Shown here one piece after another: positions 36,210 to 47,729 of a stretch of DNA of 64,000 nt (position 1 is the first letter of the stretch; every line of letters starts with the position of its first letter). The position numbers and the translations under genes were made by a program. The notes under the pieces were generated by a model. It was given only the letters and a program-made list of their open reading frames with translations, made no database searches and was not told the DNA's origin. The DNA comes from Vespula vulgaris (taxonomy: Eukaryota; Arthropoda; Insecta; Hymenoptera; Vespidae): contig NC_066598.1 in the NCBI RefSeq assembly GCF_905475345.1, forward strand, positions 3,705,001-3,769,000. Direction: 5' to 3'.

Positions 36210-36258
<49 letters not shown>
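34741..36258. repeat. 1.5 kb purine-rich degenerate minisatellite
   Basis: The plus strand is dominated by A and G. GA/GAAA tracts alternate with short linkers of two recurring types. Type A resembles ACAAAYAATTYGTGTGAGAG (34972, 35224, 35414, 35465, 35734, 35991). Type B resembles TGAACATGTGTGAGAG (35199, 35311, 35589). Linker spacing is irregular, about 40-100 bp. Pure GA runs inside include 34877-34911, 35108-35136, 35482-35521 and 36205-36250. Minus-strand Ser-Leu-Phe frames across it are artefacts. Confidence 0.8.
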
Positions 36259-36289
36259 GGGGATAAAATTAGAAAGGTAGAAAGGGTGG

Positions 36290-36470
36290 TACACAATGTG
36301 GTACAACAGTGGTACAATGCCGTTGGTATATTAACCGTTGAAAATTTATGGCTACTTACGGTTTTGCCGCTATCACCGCAGTTTTGTACGGTGCTCGCAC
36401 GTGCGCGTTAGAGTCTCCCAACGACACACGATCCTACCATCCGATATCCTATTTTACTCCTTTCTTGTCT
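36290..36470. other. Unique island after the purine array
   Basis: About 180 bp of mixed sequence. On the plus strand an ATG at 36348 opens 83 codons whose first 35-40 residues are mixed and hydrophobic at the start (MATYGFAAITAVLYGARTCA). The rest is TC-derived Ser-Leu. On the minus strand the same DNA reads AAAACC|GTAAGTAG, a good donor (GT at 36359-36358), with no pyrimidine tract upstream. A TGGTACAA-type word repeats at 36288-36320. Function unknown. Confidence 0.25.
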
Positions 36471-36627
36471 CTCTCTCTCTCTCTCTCTCTTTCTTTCTGC
36501 TGTGTGTGTTTCTGTCTTTCTTTCTCTTTCTCTGTTTCTCTTTCTTTTATTCGTACATATATCTATACCCTACGGCAAAAGAGGATTTTTGTTGGGTAGC
36601 TTTGGCTTAATAAACGGAAAAAGCTGC

Positions 36628-36706
36628 TGGTTTGGTTGGTTGGTTTAGTTGGTTGGTTGGTTGGTTGGTTGGTTGGTTGGTTGGGTGGTTGGTTGGTTGG
36701 TTGGAT
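36628..36706. repeat. (GGTT)n tetranucleotide repeat
   Basis: About 19 GGTT units with a few substitutions over 79 bp. Confidence 0.95.
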
Positions 36707-36890
36707 GGTTTGTTCATTCGATCTCTCTGTCTGTCTCTCTCTCTTTCTCTATCTTTCTCTTCTTTTTCTCCTTTTTCTCTTTTCTATAAGTATTCGAGTA
36801 ATTATTAGCGGAAAGATCGACTGATAAGAGAACGAATTTGCTTATATAGCTACGAGATTATTAAGTATATGTATGTATATATATAAAGTG

Positions 36891-36923
<33 letters not shown>

Positions 36924-37721
36924 CTATGTGAAAGATTGAAGAGAGAGAGCGAGAGAGAGAGAGAGAGAGAGAAAGAGATAATAAGAGATAAATGTATTAG
37001 GAAGAATACTGGGGTTATTTATACATGCAAATAAGAATGAAAGGGAGTTAACAGAGAATTGATGAGTAGAATGGATCAATAAGAAAAAGAGTAAGAGTAA
37101 GATATATAAAGAAAGAAAACTAGTAATACGTCTGTTTGGCCTGGTATCGTTGCATCGATTATAACAAAAATTTCAAACATTTTTTTTTTTAATACATACA
37201 TATATACACATATGTATGTATGTATGATTAAATTACAAATAATTTATACGTGACTATATATGTATATGTACGTGTGATATTAAAAATATAATATAAGATA
37301 TTAACAACGATATGAAATACAAGATATTAATAATTTATCATATTAAAAAATTCAATTCAAAAGAAACAATCTCAATTCGCAGTACATATCGCATAATCCT
37401 CAAATATACAATATCAATTCCAAAATGATTCTATACTGTTCCTTCTTCCTTCTTATTTACATCGTGTAAGTAAAAAAAAAGAAAAAGAAAAAAAAACGAT
37501 TTAAAAAGAAGAAAAAGAAAATTTTTATTCGAATATGATCATATCCTTTTTCTTCTTATCATTATCGTTTTTTATGTCCTAAGCGAAAATAAGAAAAAAA
37601 GAAAACCGAAAAAAAAAATATAAAAAATAACAAAAAATCTTTCATCATTATCAAACGATAGATCGACAAAAATCTAAAATCGTTTCTTATTATCACAAAT
37701 ATGCAAAAAAGAAAAGAATTT

Positions 37722-37756
<35 letters not shown>

Positions 37757-37891
37757 GAAATGTCTCTCTCTCTCTTTCTTTCTCATTCTCAAGCATACGA
37801 GCATCTCTCGAACCTAAAGTTCGATGGAATCAATCCACTTATCTGTTTCCTCTCGTCGGCCTTTCTTAGATTGCAGCCTCTGCATTCTAAT

Positions 37892-37923
<32 letters not shown>

Positions 37924-37932
37924 TTATCTATC

Positions 37933-37974
<42 letters not shown>

Positions 37975-39071
37975 CTCGAAAACGTCCATTTCAAAGCTGG
38001 ATAAACACTCGAGCCCTAAATAAATACTCGACTGGCACTAGCCACGAGTTTCCTAACCGATCGACGGATCAAGGGGCAGCTTTCTGTCCCTACACACCCA
38101 TTTCCACTGGTCCCATAGCCCTACCCCGCTCTATCCCCTTCCTTCCCCTCCTCTTACCCTCTCTAACCCTTCTTTCATCCCCTCTAAATGGTCTGCAATT
38201 TATTTTTCCTACCATTCGAAGCTGAAACTCTCTCGTTCGCCGATTTAAAGCTCTCTTGAACTTGATCTTTTTTTTCTTCTATTTTTCTTTCTTTTTTTTT
38301 TCTTTTATTTTATTTTTCTTCTCTCTCTCTCTCTCTCTCTCTCTTTCTCCGTCTGTTTCTTTCGTTCTTCTTTTCTGACTTTAAGAGAAATGACTTCTTT
38401 TTGTAAACATCGTTAACGTTAATAACGCGATGTTTGAACGTGTCTCTTTTTTTTTTTTTTTTTCAAATACGAAAATGTACATCGAAATGGTCCGAGTAAT
38501 AAGATTTTTATCGTCAAATATTATTTCTTTCTTCTTCTTTTTTTTTTTGTTTTAGTTTTTCTTTTTCTCTTTCTGTTTTTTCTTTTTCTTTTTCTTTTTT
38601 TTTTTTTTTATACATATAACTCGAATCGATGCGATAGATCGACAAGTTATTAATTACTTAGCAGATATTTCAATTTTATTGTATTGTTTTCTTATAGGAC
38701 GTATATAAATCGAGATTTATAAACGAGATAAATGATAGTATCAATTTCTTTCTAATCTTATCATTTAGATCACTTTCGTAATTCGAATCAGTTGCTACGA
38801 AATTGATAGGAGTTATGAATATTTATACTTCTTTTTGATATTATCTGTTTGCTTCCTTTTTATTTGTTTGTTATTTTACTTGTTCTATTTACTGTTTATT
38901 ATTTACTTGCTTTATTTGTTTAAAATGATCTAATGTAAAACAAACCATAAATAAGAACAAGAATAAATGAGAACGTTAATATTTTAATGACTTTATTAAA
39001 AACGGCAATGATAATGAAAGTGACCTAATTACAAATCATACATCCATATTATCATTTTTAAATTATAATTG

Positions 39072-39123
<52 letters not shown>

Positions 39124-39427
39124 CTTCTGCTTTTTTTTAAACATACAAGATCGTAGAAATTACAGTAGAAAATAAATAATGATCCCTAATAATTTTTCAA
39201 CGTATCCACTTTCATCATCGTAATGGCCGAAATTAACGATTTAAAAAATGAATAAAAAAAGAAAAAAAGGAGAAAAAGAGGAAAAACAAATAGAAAGAGA
39301 GAAGAATGGAGAAGCTAATTATAGTAATATTCGAAAGTACTAATAGTTACAAAATAAAAGAAAAGTAGTGAAAAAGGGAGAAGGTAATATTCGAAAGAAT
39401 TAAAAAAAAGAAAGAGAGAGAGAAAGC

Positions 39428-39461
<34 letters not shown>

Positions 39462-39530
39462 TTGACAATAGCAACAACAAGGACAACAAAAACGACAACG
39501 ATAAAGAATCAATCGAAAAGACACTTTGAC
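36707..39530. other. Repeat-dominated DNA
   Basis: A TG tract (36889-36914), AT-rich DNA, TC tracts (37722-37755, 37889-37972, 38319-38347, 39076-39119), a (CAA)n tract (39427-39460) and T-rich blocks. Between TC tracts, an ATG at 37824 opens 133 codons. After a Ser-Leu middle, the last 80 residues are mixed and Pro/Ser-rich (for example TSHEFPNRSTDQGAAFCPYT). I know no family for it and suspect a chance frame. Confidence 0.6.
39427..39460. repeat. (CAA)n trinucleotide repeat
   Basis: About eleven CAA units. The minus strand reads poly-Cys in one frame, an artefact. Confidence 0.93.
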
Positions 39531-39880
39531 TAGTTCGTGTACGAGAGTAACACTCGCGATATCCGGAAGTCATAGTTCAACGAAAGAGAGATAGAGAAGG
39601 AGAGAGAGAAAGAAAGCAAGAAAGAAAGAGAAAGAGAGAGAGAGAGAGAGAGAGAAGTATCCTCCTCGAAGGTATTTCCCTTGTGAACAATTTTCCGCGA
39701 TCTAACGAAATTTAGGAGCGCAGCCGCGTTTTACGAGGGTGGCTTTATGCGTGTGGCTTTTTATCACGATGAACAGCAGTACGCGTTTGCTTCTTTTACG
39801 TTCTCCTTCAACCTACCAAGAAGTTGAAAACTTTTCCTTCGAGGACGGATTTTGAGTTGGCTTGGGTCAGCGAACTGCTG
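39530..39880 (+). other. Unique island with a small ATG frame
   Basis: Mixed DNA interrupted by a GA tract (39590-39655). From 39704 a plus-strand frame is open for about 50 codons. An internal ATG near 39769, with A at -3, gives 29 codons beginning MNSSTRLLLLRSP and ending EDGF. Too short to judge. It could be a small peptide or simply chance. Confidence 0.2.
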
Positions 39881-39884
39881 AAAG

Positions 39885-40365
39885 AGAAAAATACAAAAAG
39901 AAAAAAAAAATTGAGAAAGAGAGGAAGAATATAAAAAAGAGAAAAAGAATATAAGGAGAGTGAGTAAGAGAGAGGAAGATTATAGAAAGAGAGAAAGAGA
40001 AAAGGAATATAAGGAAGGAGATAGAGAAAGAATATAAAGAGAAATCTAAATAAATAAGAAGAGAAAGAAAGGTATGGATAAATATAATGTAATGTGTGTG
40101 TGTGTGGTATGTGTGTATGTAGAAAGAGAGGAAAAGAGAAAGAAAAGCAGATGGAGAGAAAGAGAGGGAGAATACAAAGAATGAATGAATGAAAAAAAAA
40201 TACGTAAAATGAGAGTAAGAAAGAGAGGAAGAAAGAAAGATTATAAAAAGAGAAAAAAAATGAACAAGAATATAAAGAGAGAGATCAAGAAAAAATATAT
40301 AAAGAAAGAATATAGAGATTAGTCTAAAGAAATAAAGAAAGAGAAAGAGAGAAAGGTATAGACGC

Positions 40366-40438
<73 letters not shown>

Positions 40439-40447
40439 AATGAAGCT
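39885..40447. repeat. Purine array with 279 bp higher-order duplication
   Basis: Local units of 25-40 bp carry GAATATAA or GATTATA followed by AGAGAG (about 39927, 39947, 39977, 40005, 40030, 40233, 40268, 40310). The stretch from GAATATAAAGAGA (40030) through AGAAAGGTATGG to the TG tract (40094) recurs 279 bp later (40309 to 40373). The second copy has a longer TG tract (40366-40407) leading straight into GA (40408-40434). Confidence 0.8.
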
Positions 40448-41131
40448 CTAGTATAATCATGATAGTTTGGAATATTCACTCTTAACTTACAATTACAATG
40501 TTTCGACGATGCACTACTTAATTTTATATTCACGGTTTAAATTGACGTAAATTGTTCTCTCTTTTTGTGGAGAAAAAATTGAACGAGTGTCTTTTCTCTC
40601 GAAATAATGAATTGTTCTTTTTGTTTTTTTCTTTTTTTTTTCTTGTTTCGTACATATAACGTAGGAGAAGTACAATAGTAAGCATATATTTATCTATATA
40701 CATATATTGAATTTTATTCTTCAATCGATCGATCATTTCTCTTATTACGGCAAATCACCATCAATCGTTTAATTTCTTAAGTTTCTTTTTCTAATGTAAG
40801 GTTCAAGAAAAAATAAAATAAAATAAAAAAAAAAAAGAAAAGAAGAATCTGAAAAAAGATTCGAATTTTATTTAAAGAATGATACATGCAGGACACGTAA
40901 CGATAAATAAAATTTTTCATTCCGTTCAATTGCACTGAATCGTTTCAACGAAAACAATGAAACAATCGCTAGATAATACGATTAGAAGAAACACGACAAA
41001 AAATCAATTATCCGATAACTTTATTTATCTACTTTATCCCCAGCCTTCTTCAAATATATTCGTTTATCATTGATCAGGAAAGTGATAAAATAAAAATGAA
41101 ATCAGAATTAAATCGAAATCAAATGAAAATG

Positions 41132-41182
41132 AAAATTAAAATTAAAATTAAAATTAAAATTAAAATTAAAATTAAAATTAAA
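41132..41182. repeat. (AAAATT)8 hexanucleotide repeat
   Basis: Perfect hexamers encoding alternating Lys-Ile or Asn-Phe in different frames. No biological coding is implied. Confidence 0.95.
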
Positions 41183-41450
41183 TGTCGACGTTCGCAATTC
41201 CTGCTCCTGTTCCTTTTTTTTTTTTTTTTTTTTTTTTTTGGAGAAAATCCGATCTACGTAGAAGGATTTAATCGAAGTTACACTTTTCCAAGCGAACAAA
41301 TTCGTTCGAATAATATTCGATCGATTTACTTCCATGTCACATCGTCCTCTTCCGAGAGATTTCGTTTGCCGATCACGTCGAGCAGCAAACGCACGCAAAG
41401 AGAGAAGCATCTTCGGTTAGTCCCTCGAGATCGGCACCGCAAAGGATGAT

Positions 41451-41452
<2 letters not shown>

Positions 41453-41539
<87 letters not shown>
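41453..41539. repeat. (GA)43 microsatellite
   Basis: 87 bp, the longest uninterrupted GA run in the window. Confidence 0.97.
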
Positions 41540-41542
<3 letters not shown>

Positions 41543-41698
41543 TTTTTCGACTGTCATCCTAACGACCCAAGGGTGCTTCTTACTTTTTCGTTTGCAGCGT
41601 GCACGCATCCGCCATATTGCCACTCAAAAAGACATTCTTGAAATCAGCTTCTCGACCCTTTTACTTCCGAATCCATTTTATTCCTTTCTAAATACGTT

Positions 41699-41995
41699 TA
41701 AAATCGTTATCTCATCCGTTCCCGTTTGTAATAACTATCGTGATGCAATTATGTTAAAAAGGAAGAAAGAAAAAAAGAAAGTGACAAATCGATAAAAAAA
41801 ATCGTACTCGATCCATTTAAAACTCATCGATCAACGATCCTAGGTTTAAAATCTTTATGTCATCCCTTCGAGTTTGTAATAACTATCGTGATGCAATTAT
41901 GTTAAAAAGAAAGAAAGATAAAAAGAAAGTGACAAATTGATTAAAAAAATCGTACTCGATCCATTTGAAATTTATCGATCAACGATCCTACGTTA
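41699..41995. repeat. Clean 148 bp tandem duplication
   Basis: Two adjacent copies (41699-41847, 41848-41995) share GTTTGTAATAACTATCGTGATG, TTATGTTAAAAA, AGAAAGTGACAAAT, AATCGTACTCGATCC and ATCGATCAACGATCCTA at a constant 148 bp offset. They differ by about 15-20 substitutions and small indels in A-runs, which makes this younger than most other duplications here. Confidence 0.92.
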
Positions 41996-41999
41996 GAAT

Positions 42000-43665
42000 T
42001 CTATCTTGTTAAAATAGATAATATGATTTTTTATTTCTTAATAGATTTCTAATAAATCTCATAGAATGTTATTGCGTTTCGTTGCTTTCACTGTTTAATA
42101 GATGCGATTTGTTCGAGGTCAAGGTGTTTCTTCATTTTCTTCTTTTTTTTTTTTTTATTATATGAAACTACAGAGATTCGTATTTGATTTTCGTCGAGGT
42201 TCGGAAAAAAAATCCCTTTTTTTATATTTTTAAAGCCTTCCTTCGAAATAACACAGAAAAAGTTGGAAAAATTTATTTAGAATTGCTAAAAAAAAAAAAA
42301 AGAAAAACAGTCGGGGAAAAAATAATCCGACGTTGTAACGCAGTTTTGGAACTGTCGCCGATAGATAAACAAATTTTATATTTTATTTGATAAAATAAAA
42401 AAAAAAAGGAGAACGGAGATACGAAAAAAGGAAAGAAGGATAAAACGAAAGCGATTGGTAAAAAGAAAAAAAATTACAAGAGAATATCCGTGACTTTTTA
42501 AGACCATAATCTATTCCCTGAATAGATAAATGGTAATTCGAATAATTTATGAGAAAGAAATGATATCGTTCAAGATTTATTAATTTTATTTATAGCAGAT
42601 TAATAATATATATATCTATATACATACGATTCGATAAATTTCAATCAAAACGTTCTAAGAGCGAGATCTTTAAGTGCAATAGATAAATAGACAGATTAGA
42701 ATTGTTAATCTTCTAACATCGTAGAAATTTTAATCTATCCTCCTCTCGAACAACAATTTTTTATTAAAAGTTAAATTATGGATTAATTCTGAGCTTTCAA
42801 ATATATATCAACGAAGAAAGAAGAAACGTTCGAGGAATTCGATTAATTCGGTATAATTTGAATTCATACTAATTAGTTAATAAAATTTTACATCTAACAT
42901 TAACATAACAGTACGATAAGTATTATTGTTAATCAATATCTTTTTCATGTTTCTATTCTATATATTTAATATCTTTGATTTTGTAATCCTTGTTTTTTAT
43001 TTAATTTAATTTTATTTTTTATAAATTACGTATCTTCCAACGCGATTGAATTACTATTGCAATTGTTGTTGAGCAACACAGTAATTATAAATGTAATGTA
43101 AAATATTTCAAAAGTAATATTGTATAGATGTATAAAAAAAATATAATAATGTTTTGACAATATAATGTAAAATATGATATATAATAAATATCACATATAT
43201 ATTTAATACCTTTTCATATTAATACGATATCTTTATATATTGATACATCAAGCGATTACATTATATTATTTTTATATCAATACTTTCATTTTATATTAAT
43301 ACTTTCATTCCTATTAAAAACAAATACGAATGAATGTATTAACTCTGAAAAGTCGTATCAAATAGAAACATTAATATTTTGTAAATTAACTACTCTAATT
43401 TCACCAATGAAACATTCCTTTTTTTTTCAAATGTCTCGATTAATCAAAAATTCCAAGAAACTTCATAAAGCGATCTTACGATCCTCGACAATTTAATAAA
43501 TTCTCATAACGATCGATTAATTCGTTAAAATTCGTTGATAGCTCAGTTCCATAATATACATATTTATATATATATTCATACATACATATATATACATATA
43601 TACAAACATACATACATAAATATATATATATATATATTACTCGTAGAATTGTGAAAATTCGAAAA
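42000..43665. other. AT-rich DNA, no gene seen
   Basis: AT-rich with homopolymers and TATA/CATA tracts (43560-43640). One Lys-rich plus-strand frame at 42184-42390 spans A-runs and is not convincing. Confidence 0.7.
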
Positions 43666-43670
43666 GCACA

Positions 43671-44183
43671 TTAAACGGAAACTGTAGCGGAAACAGTCTC
43701 TGAATAATTCACGATCGTAGGATTTGTGTCGTTACCAGAGATTATCTGTAGCTGCATCAGAAAGAAAGAGAGAGATAGAGAGAGAGAGAGAGAAAGAGAG
43801 AGAAATAAAACGAGAAAGAGAGATGAAAGATAGTTTAAGGAAAAGATACGGGAGTAGTAAAGGGATAGAAGAAGGTAGAAAGGCCGCAAGAAGTTAATCC
43901 GTAGTCTTAGTTTAATAATAATAAGCGCACTTCCGGGGCACTGAATTCGTAAACTGTGTGAGAGAGATAGAAGTAGAATGCTCGAAAGAAAAAGAAAGAC
44001 AGAGAAAGAAAGAGAGAGAGAGAAGATTCGTATAAATTGTAACCATCTCGGTTCCCACCCTTTAACCATCCCTTCTTGGTAGCCCAACAGGGTAGCGTTA
44101 TCGAATCTGCAATTAAAAAGTTCTGCAACTAATTTCAATTTAATCGTACGGCACTCGTGGCAGCCATTGCCACACTTCCCTTG
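43671..44183 (-). other. Minus-strand open frame across unique island
   Basis: Reading from 44183 to a TAA at 43671, one frame is open for about 170 codons. It starts mixed and Cys-containing (KCGNGCHECRTIKLKLVAEL), passes through two TC-derived Ser-Leu stretches and ends mixed (SGNDTNPTIVNYSETVSATV). There is no ATG near the start. Before the last 26 codons, a TC tract ends in GATGCAG and CTACAG, so a terminal exon there is conceivable. A 6 bp inverted repeat (GTGGCA at 44157-44162, TGCCAC at 44168-44173) lies at its head. No family recognised. Confidence 0.15.
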
Positions 44184-45690
44184 CTATTCTCTCTCTTTCT
44201 CTCTTTTGTTCTCTTTTCGCTTCTCTTTCTGTTCTGTCCTTGCAAATTTTGCTTCCCTCTTTCCCTTCGCTATCAGAGCAACTTTCGTTTCGTTCGTTCG
44301 TTAAAGGGAAGCTTTGATAATGAGACTTTTTATTTGGTCTCTCTTTTTCTCTCTTTCTTTTTTTCTCTCTCTCTTTCTATGTCTTTAATGGTGTTTTTCT
44401 TTTCTTTATTCTTTTTTCTCTTTCTTCATTTTTTATTTTTTTATTTTTTATGGGGTTTTTGTTCAGTGTATACTGAATAGGTACAATAATGATTCACTAC
44501 GTTCGTTTTTATTAGGCGATGGAATAGATGAAAGCTTAAGTATGCTCGCAGTTTTCTTTTTTTTCCTTCTTCTTCTTTTTTCTTTCTCTCGTTTTTTTTT
44601 CTGTTTTTTTTTTTTTCTTTTTGGTGTTAAGTTTAATTGCGTAATTAATTGTGGGCGATTGATTGGTTAATTATTGGAATTGGTCGTAGTACATCGAATT
44701 TGAAATGATCGATAATTAAGAATGAATTTTATTATTTTATTACATATGTGTGTGTATATGTATGTATGTATGTATTATGTTAGATACATTAGGAATAAAT
44801 GCGGAGACTCGATTAGATTTGAAATCGTGCCAATTGAAATTTTGTAATTTTATTTAATAATTTCACAAACTTTTTCTCTCTTTCTTTCTTTCTTTTTTTT
44901 TTTTGTTGTTCGTATTATAAAATTTATATTAATTTCTGACGTGAAAAATTGATACAAGTTACGAAAAATTATATTATCAATAAAATAATAATCAACGTTA
45001 TATATATATATATATAAAATATCGATTATTATTATCACTGTTATTATTATTAATTATTCTATATAATTAGAAGAGAGGAGAAGACAATAAAATACTTATC
45101 ACAAACAAATTTGTAAATTCGAACGTTTGCATCGAAACACGAATCCAATATTAATCTTAAATTAAACATTCCTTTATTTATTTGTTATCAAAATCAATAT
45201 ACAATTTTTAAAAGATTGTTCTAAGCGTTTACATTTAATTTATAAATGATATATTACGAATAGTCTAGTTATTGTAAAATATTTGATACGATTTGATTAT
45301 CTAAACGAGAACGGAGGATATTCTAAAAAAAAAGGAAAAGAAAAAAGAAGACAAGAAACAAAAAAAAAAAATCAGAAAAGAGAAGAAGAAAAAATGTAAT
45401 AAAATTATAATAATACCTTTTCATTGCTTTCACTTTTATCGGTATATTACCGATTTAATACGAATTCTCTATTATTAAGAGTTATGAAAGCAACGATCAC
45501 GATCTCGAATGGCTTGTAATTTTCAGCAAGTAGATTACGTCGTTAACGTAATAACAGTAGAAGCAAGCTTGCATTAAGATGCTCGATATCGAAAATCTTT
45601 TTCTCTCTCTCTGTCTCCGTCTCTCTTTTTCTCTCTCGTTGTGAACTTTAACCCAAGCATATGAAACATTTTTACTTCGTTAAATTCATA
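44184..45690. other. T-rich then AT-rich DNA, no gene seen
   Basis: Pyrimidine/T-rich DNA (44184-44460, 44555-44625), TATG repeats (about 44755-44775) and AT-rich sequence. Nothing coding. Confidence 0.7.
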
Positions 45691-45698
45691 TTTCAATT

Positions 45699-45750
45699 CT
45701 AATTACAACTAATTTATTTCTTTTTCTTTTGTCCTTGTTTCAGGTAAGCG
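45699..45750 (+). other. Recursive-splice-site-like motif (AG|GTAAG)
   Basis: Two branch-point-like CTAAT words (45699-45703, 45709-45713) are followed by a pyrimidine tract (45714-45740) and CAG|GTAAGCG, with AG ending at 45743 and GT starting at 45744. An acceptor fused to a strong donor is the signature of insect recursive splice sites (ratchet points), which sit in long introns and remove them in steps. The branch-to-AG distance of about 31 nt is normal. If real, the host gene is on the plus strand and this DNA is intronic. Confidence 0.4.
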
Positions 45751-45821
45751 TATCCTAATCAGAAAAGAAGTAACGTTTTAAATCCATAATCGTTTATCAA
45801 GTACATCGTCCTGCAATTTAC
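45744..45821 (+). other. Possible 78 nt RS-exon, stops in all frames
   Basis: Starting at the acceptor at 45743, the next good donor is AATTTAC|GTGAGTTTT (GT at 45822-45823), defining 78 nt. All three frames contain a stop. This matches an RS-exon that is normally skipped by re-splicing from its own 5' GTAAG. It could equally be an untranslated exon. Confidence 0.3.
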
Positions 45822-45830
45822 GTGAGTTTT

Positions 45831-46680
45831 AATATTTAATTTAAACGATAATAATAGCGTTATTATCTTCAACTATTTAAAACGATTTTTTCGATCGTTT
45901 AATAAATTATGATTAATCATTTTATTTGTTATGACAATTACAATATTATATTATATATAAAATAATATACGAATTAATGGACTCGAAGAAATATGACAAA
46001 AGATAGAATTATTAAATCTATCGAAAGAGTTTATTATCTCTTTATCACTTGAATAATTTTTATTCAAGTGTTACTCCTTTATTTAAAAAATGAAAACCAA
46101 TGAAACATTTATTAAACAGGAACAAAAATTTTCTCTCCTCGCAAGAATCAAATTTCACGAGGAATCAAAAATTTTACTCGCTGATATTTCAAGGGATCTA
46201 AAATTTTATACCCGCCAAAGAAAGAACATATACATATACCCCCCCCCCCCCCCCAAAAAAAAGAAATAAAAAAGAAAAAAAGAATCTTAACAAGATTCCT
46301 TTTCCCTATATATCTTACCATACATATATTAACTGCGTTAATTAATTTCGACAAATAAATAAAATCAAATCTACCGAATACAAGTATCTCGAAGAACTAA
46401 GAATCCGATTGGTTGTTTCAAACGATATCCCATTTTCCGCCATTACTGGACCATCCTAATAAGTTTACTCAATCTTTCCAACGTAACCAGTTTCCCCAAG
46501 TAAACATTTTAATCCAACATTTTTCAACTTCGTCGTCAACGATTTCTTCTCTCTTTCTCTCTCTTTCCGTTTCCTATCTCCTTCTCCTCTCTTTCACCCT
46601 TTTTACCCCCCTCAAACGCCCTGTGAGAAACCTTCCCTCGTTCCTTTTCACAAACCTAAATCTATTTAGTACATTTACAC
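45831..46680. other. AT-rich DNA with a C16 tract
   Basis: AT-rich. A C16 homopolymer (46239-46254) followed by A8 is the most extreme C-run in the window. From 46380 the DNA becomes pyrimidine-rich and unique, with overlapping frames but no domain. Confidence 0.7.
46239..46254 (-). repeat. C16 homopolymer
   Basis: Sixteen consecutive C on the plus strand, between TATA and A8. G-quadruplex-capable on the minus strand. A long C-run in AT-rich DNA is also a common place for length error in assemblies. Confidence 0.9.
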
Positions 46681-46894
46681 TTTGCTCTCAAGGAAAAGCT
46701 CCTTTCCTTTCAGCGGAACGCTCTCGTCTCGTCGACAAAGTTGCTGGCCTCTCACACTACCGAGTTCAACCTCGAATCCCGCAGCTCCAACAACCCCCAC
46801 TCAACCTTCCATTCCTCCCTCTTTCTACTTCTTAGCTCGCTCTTACACCCTCTATATCTTTCTTTCTCTATCTATCTATCTTTCTATCTCTTTC

Positions 46895-46929
<35 letters not shown>

Positions 46930-46942
46930 CTTTCTATCTTTC

Positions 46943-46978
<36 letters not shown>

Positions 46979-47097
46979 TTGTCTCTTTGTCTTTTTCTAT
47001 ATCTTCTCCTTCAGTCTCTCAACAACGAAGCAATTCCATTTGTAACTGCTTATTTTCTTTATTGTCCTACGGTGCAATTGAGTAGAGTATTAGGTTG

Positions 47098-47142
<45 letters not shown>

Positions 47143-47691
47143 TGTATCTATGTATGTGTATTTATAGACATATTTATGTATATGTATACATATATATTTA
47201 TATGAGGATATATATATGTATTTGTATGTATGTATTGTGTGGGTGTGTGTATTTGTTAAGGGTGGGTTTGTGTGATTGCTTTGTTTTTGTGTTTGTTCGT
47301 GTAAGAGAGAATACTTCAGAAACTTAACGAAGAGATCGGATTCTACGAAATAAATAATTAATTAATATTACTCGTGCTAGCTTTGTCACTCGGAAAATTT
47401 AATTATATTGTTGTTGACACAACAATTATTTTGAAAATATATCTTCTTATGACGAACGTTAGAGTTGTTTACACGTTTAATGCAACGAATGCATTCGATG
47501 AATCGGATAAATGCATCTAACTGTTTTATACATATATATATATATTTTTTTTTAATGTGTTCGTAATAGAAACGTATAGATGTGTAATATATGATACTTT
47601 TATTTATGAACATTGTTCGTTTATTTATATGAAATTCGTGTGCACGAAATATGTTCATTTGTTACTAAATAAATTAATGTATATATATTAA

Positions 47692-47729
<38 letters not shown>

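Larger units (their letters stand above)
40448..41698. other. AT-rich DNA, hexamer repeat, GA tract
   Basis: AT-rich with A-homopolymers, an (AAAATT)8 hexamer tract (41132-41182), T18-20 (about 41214-41239), a unique stretch (41240-41450) and an 87 bp GA tract (41453-41539). No gene seen. Confidence 0.75.

Noticed and set aside
44850..45040. Short Ile/Tyr-rich minus-strand frame
   Set aside because: AT-rich composition explains it. No conserved residues or start context.
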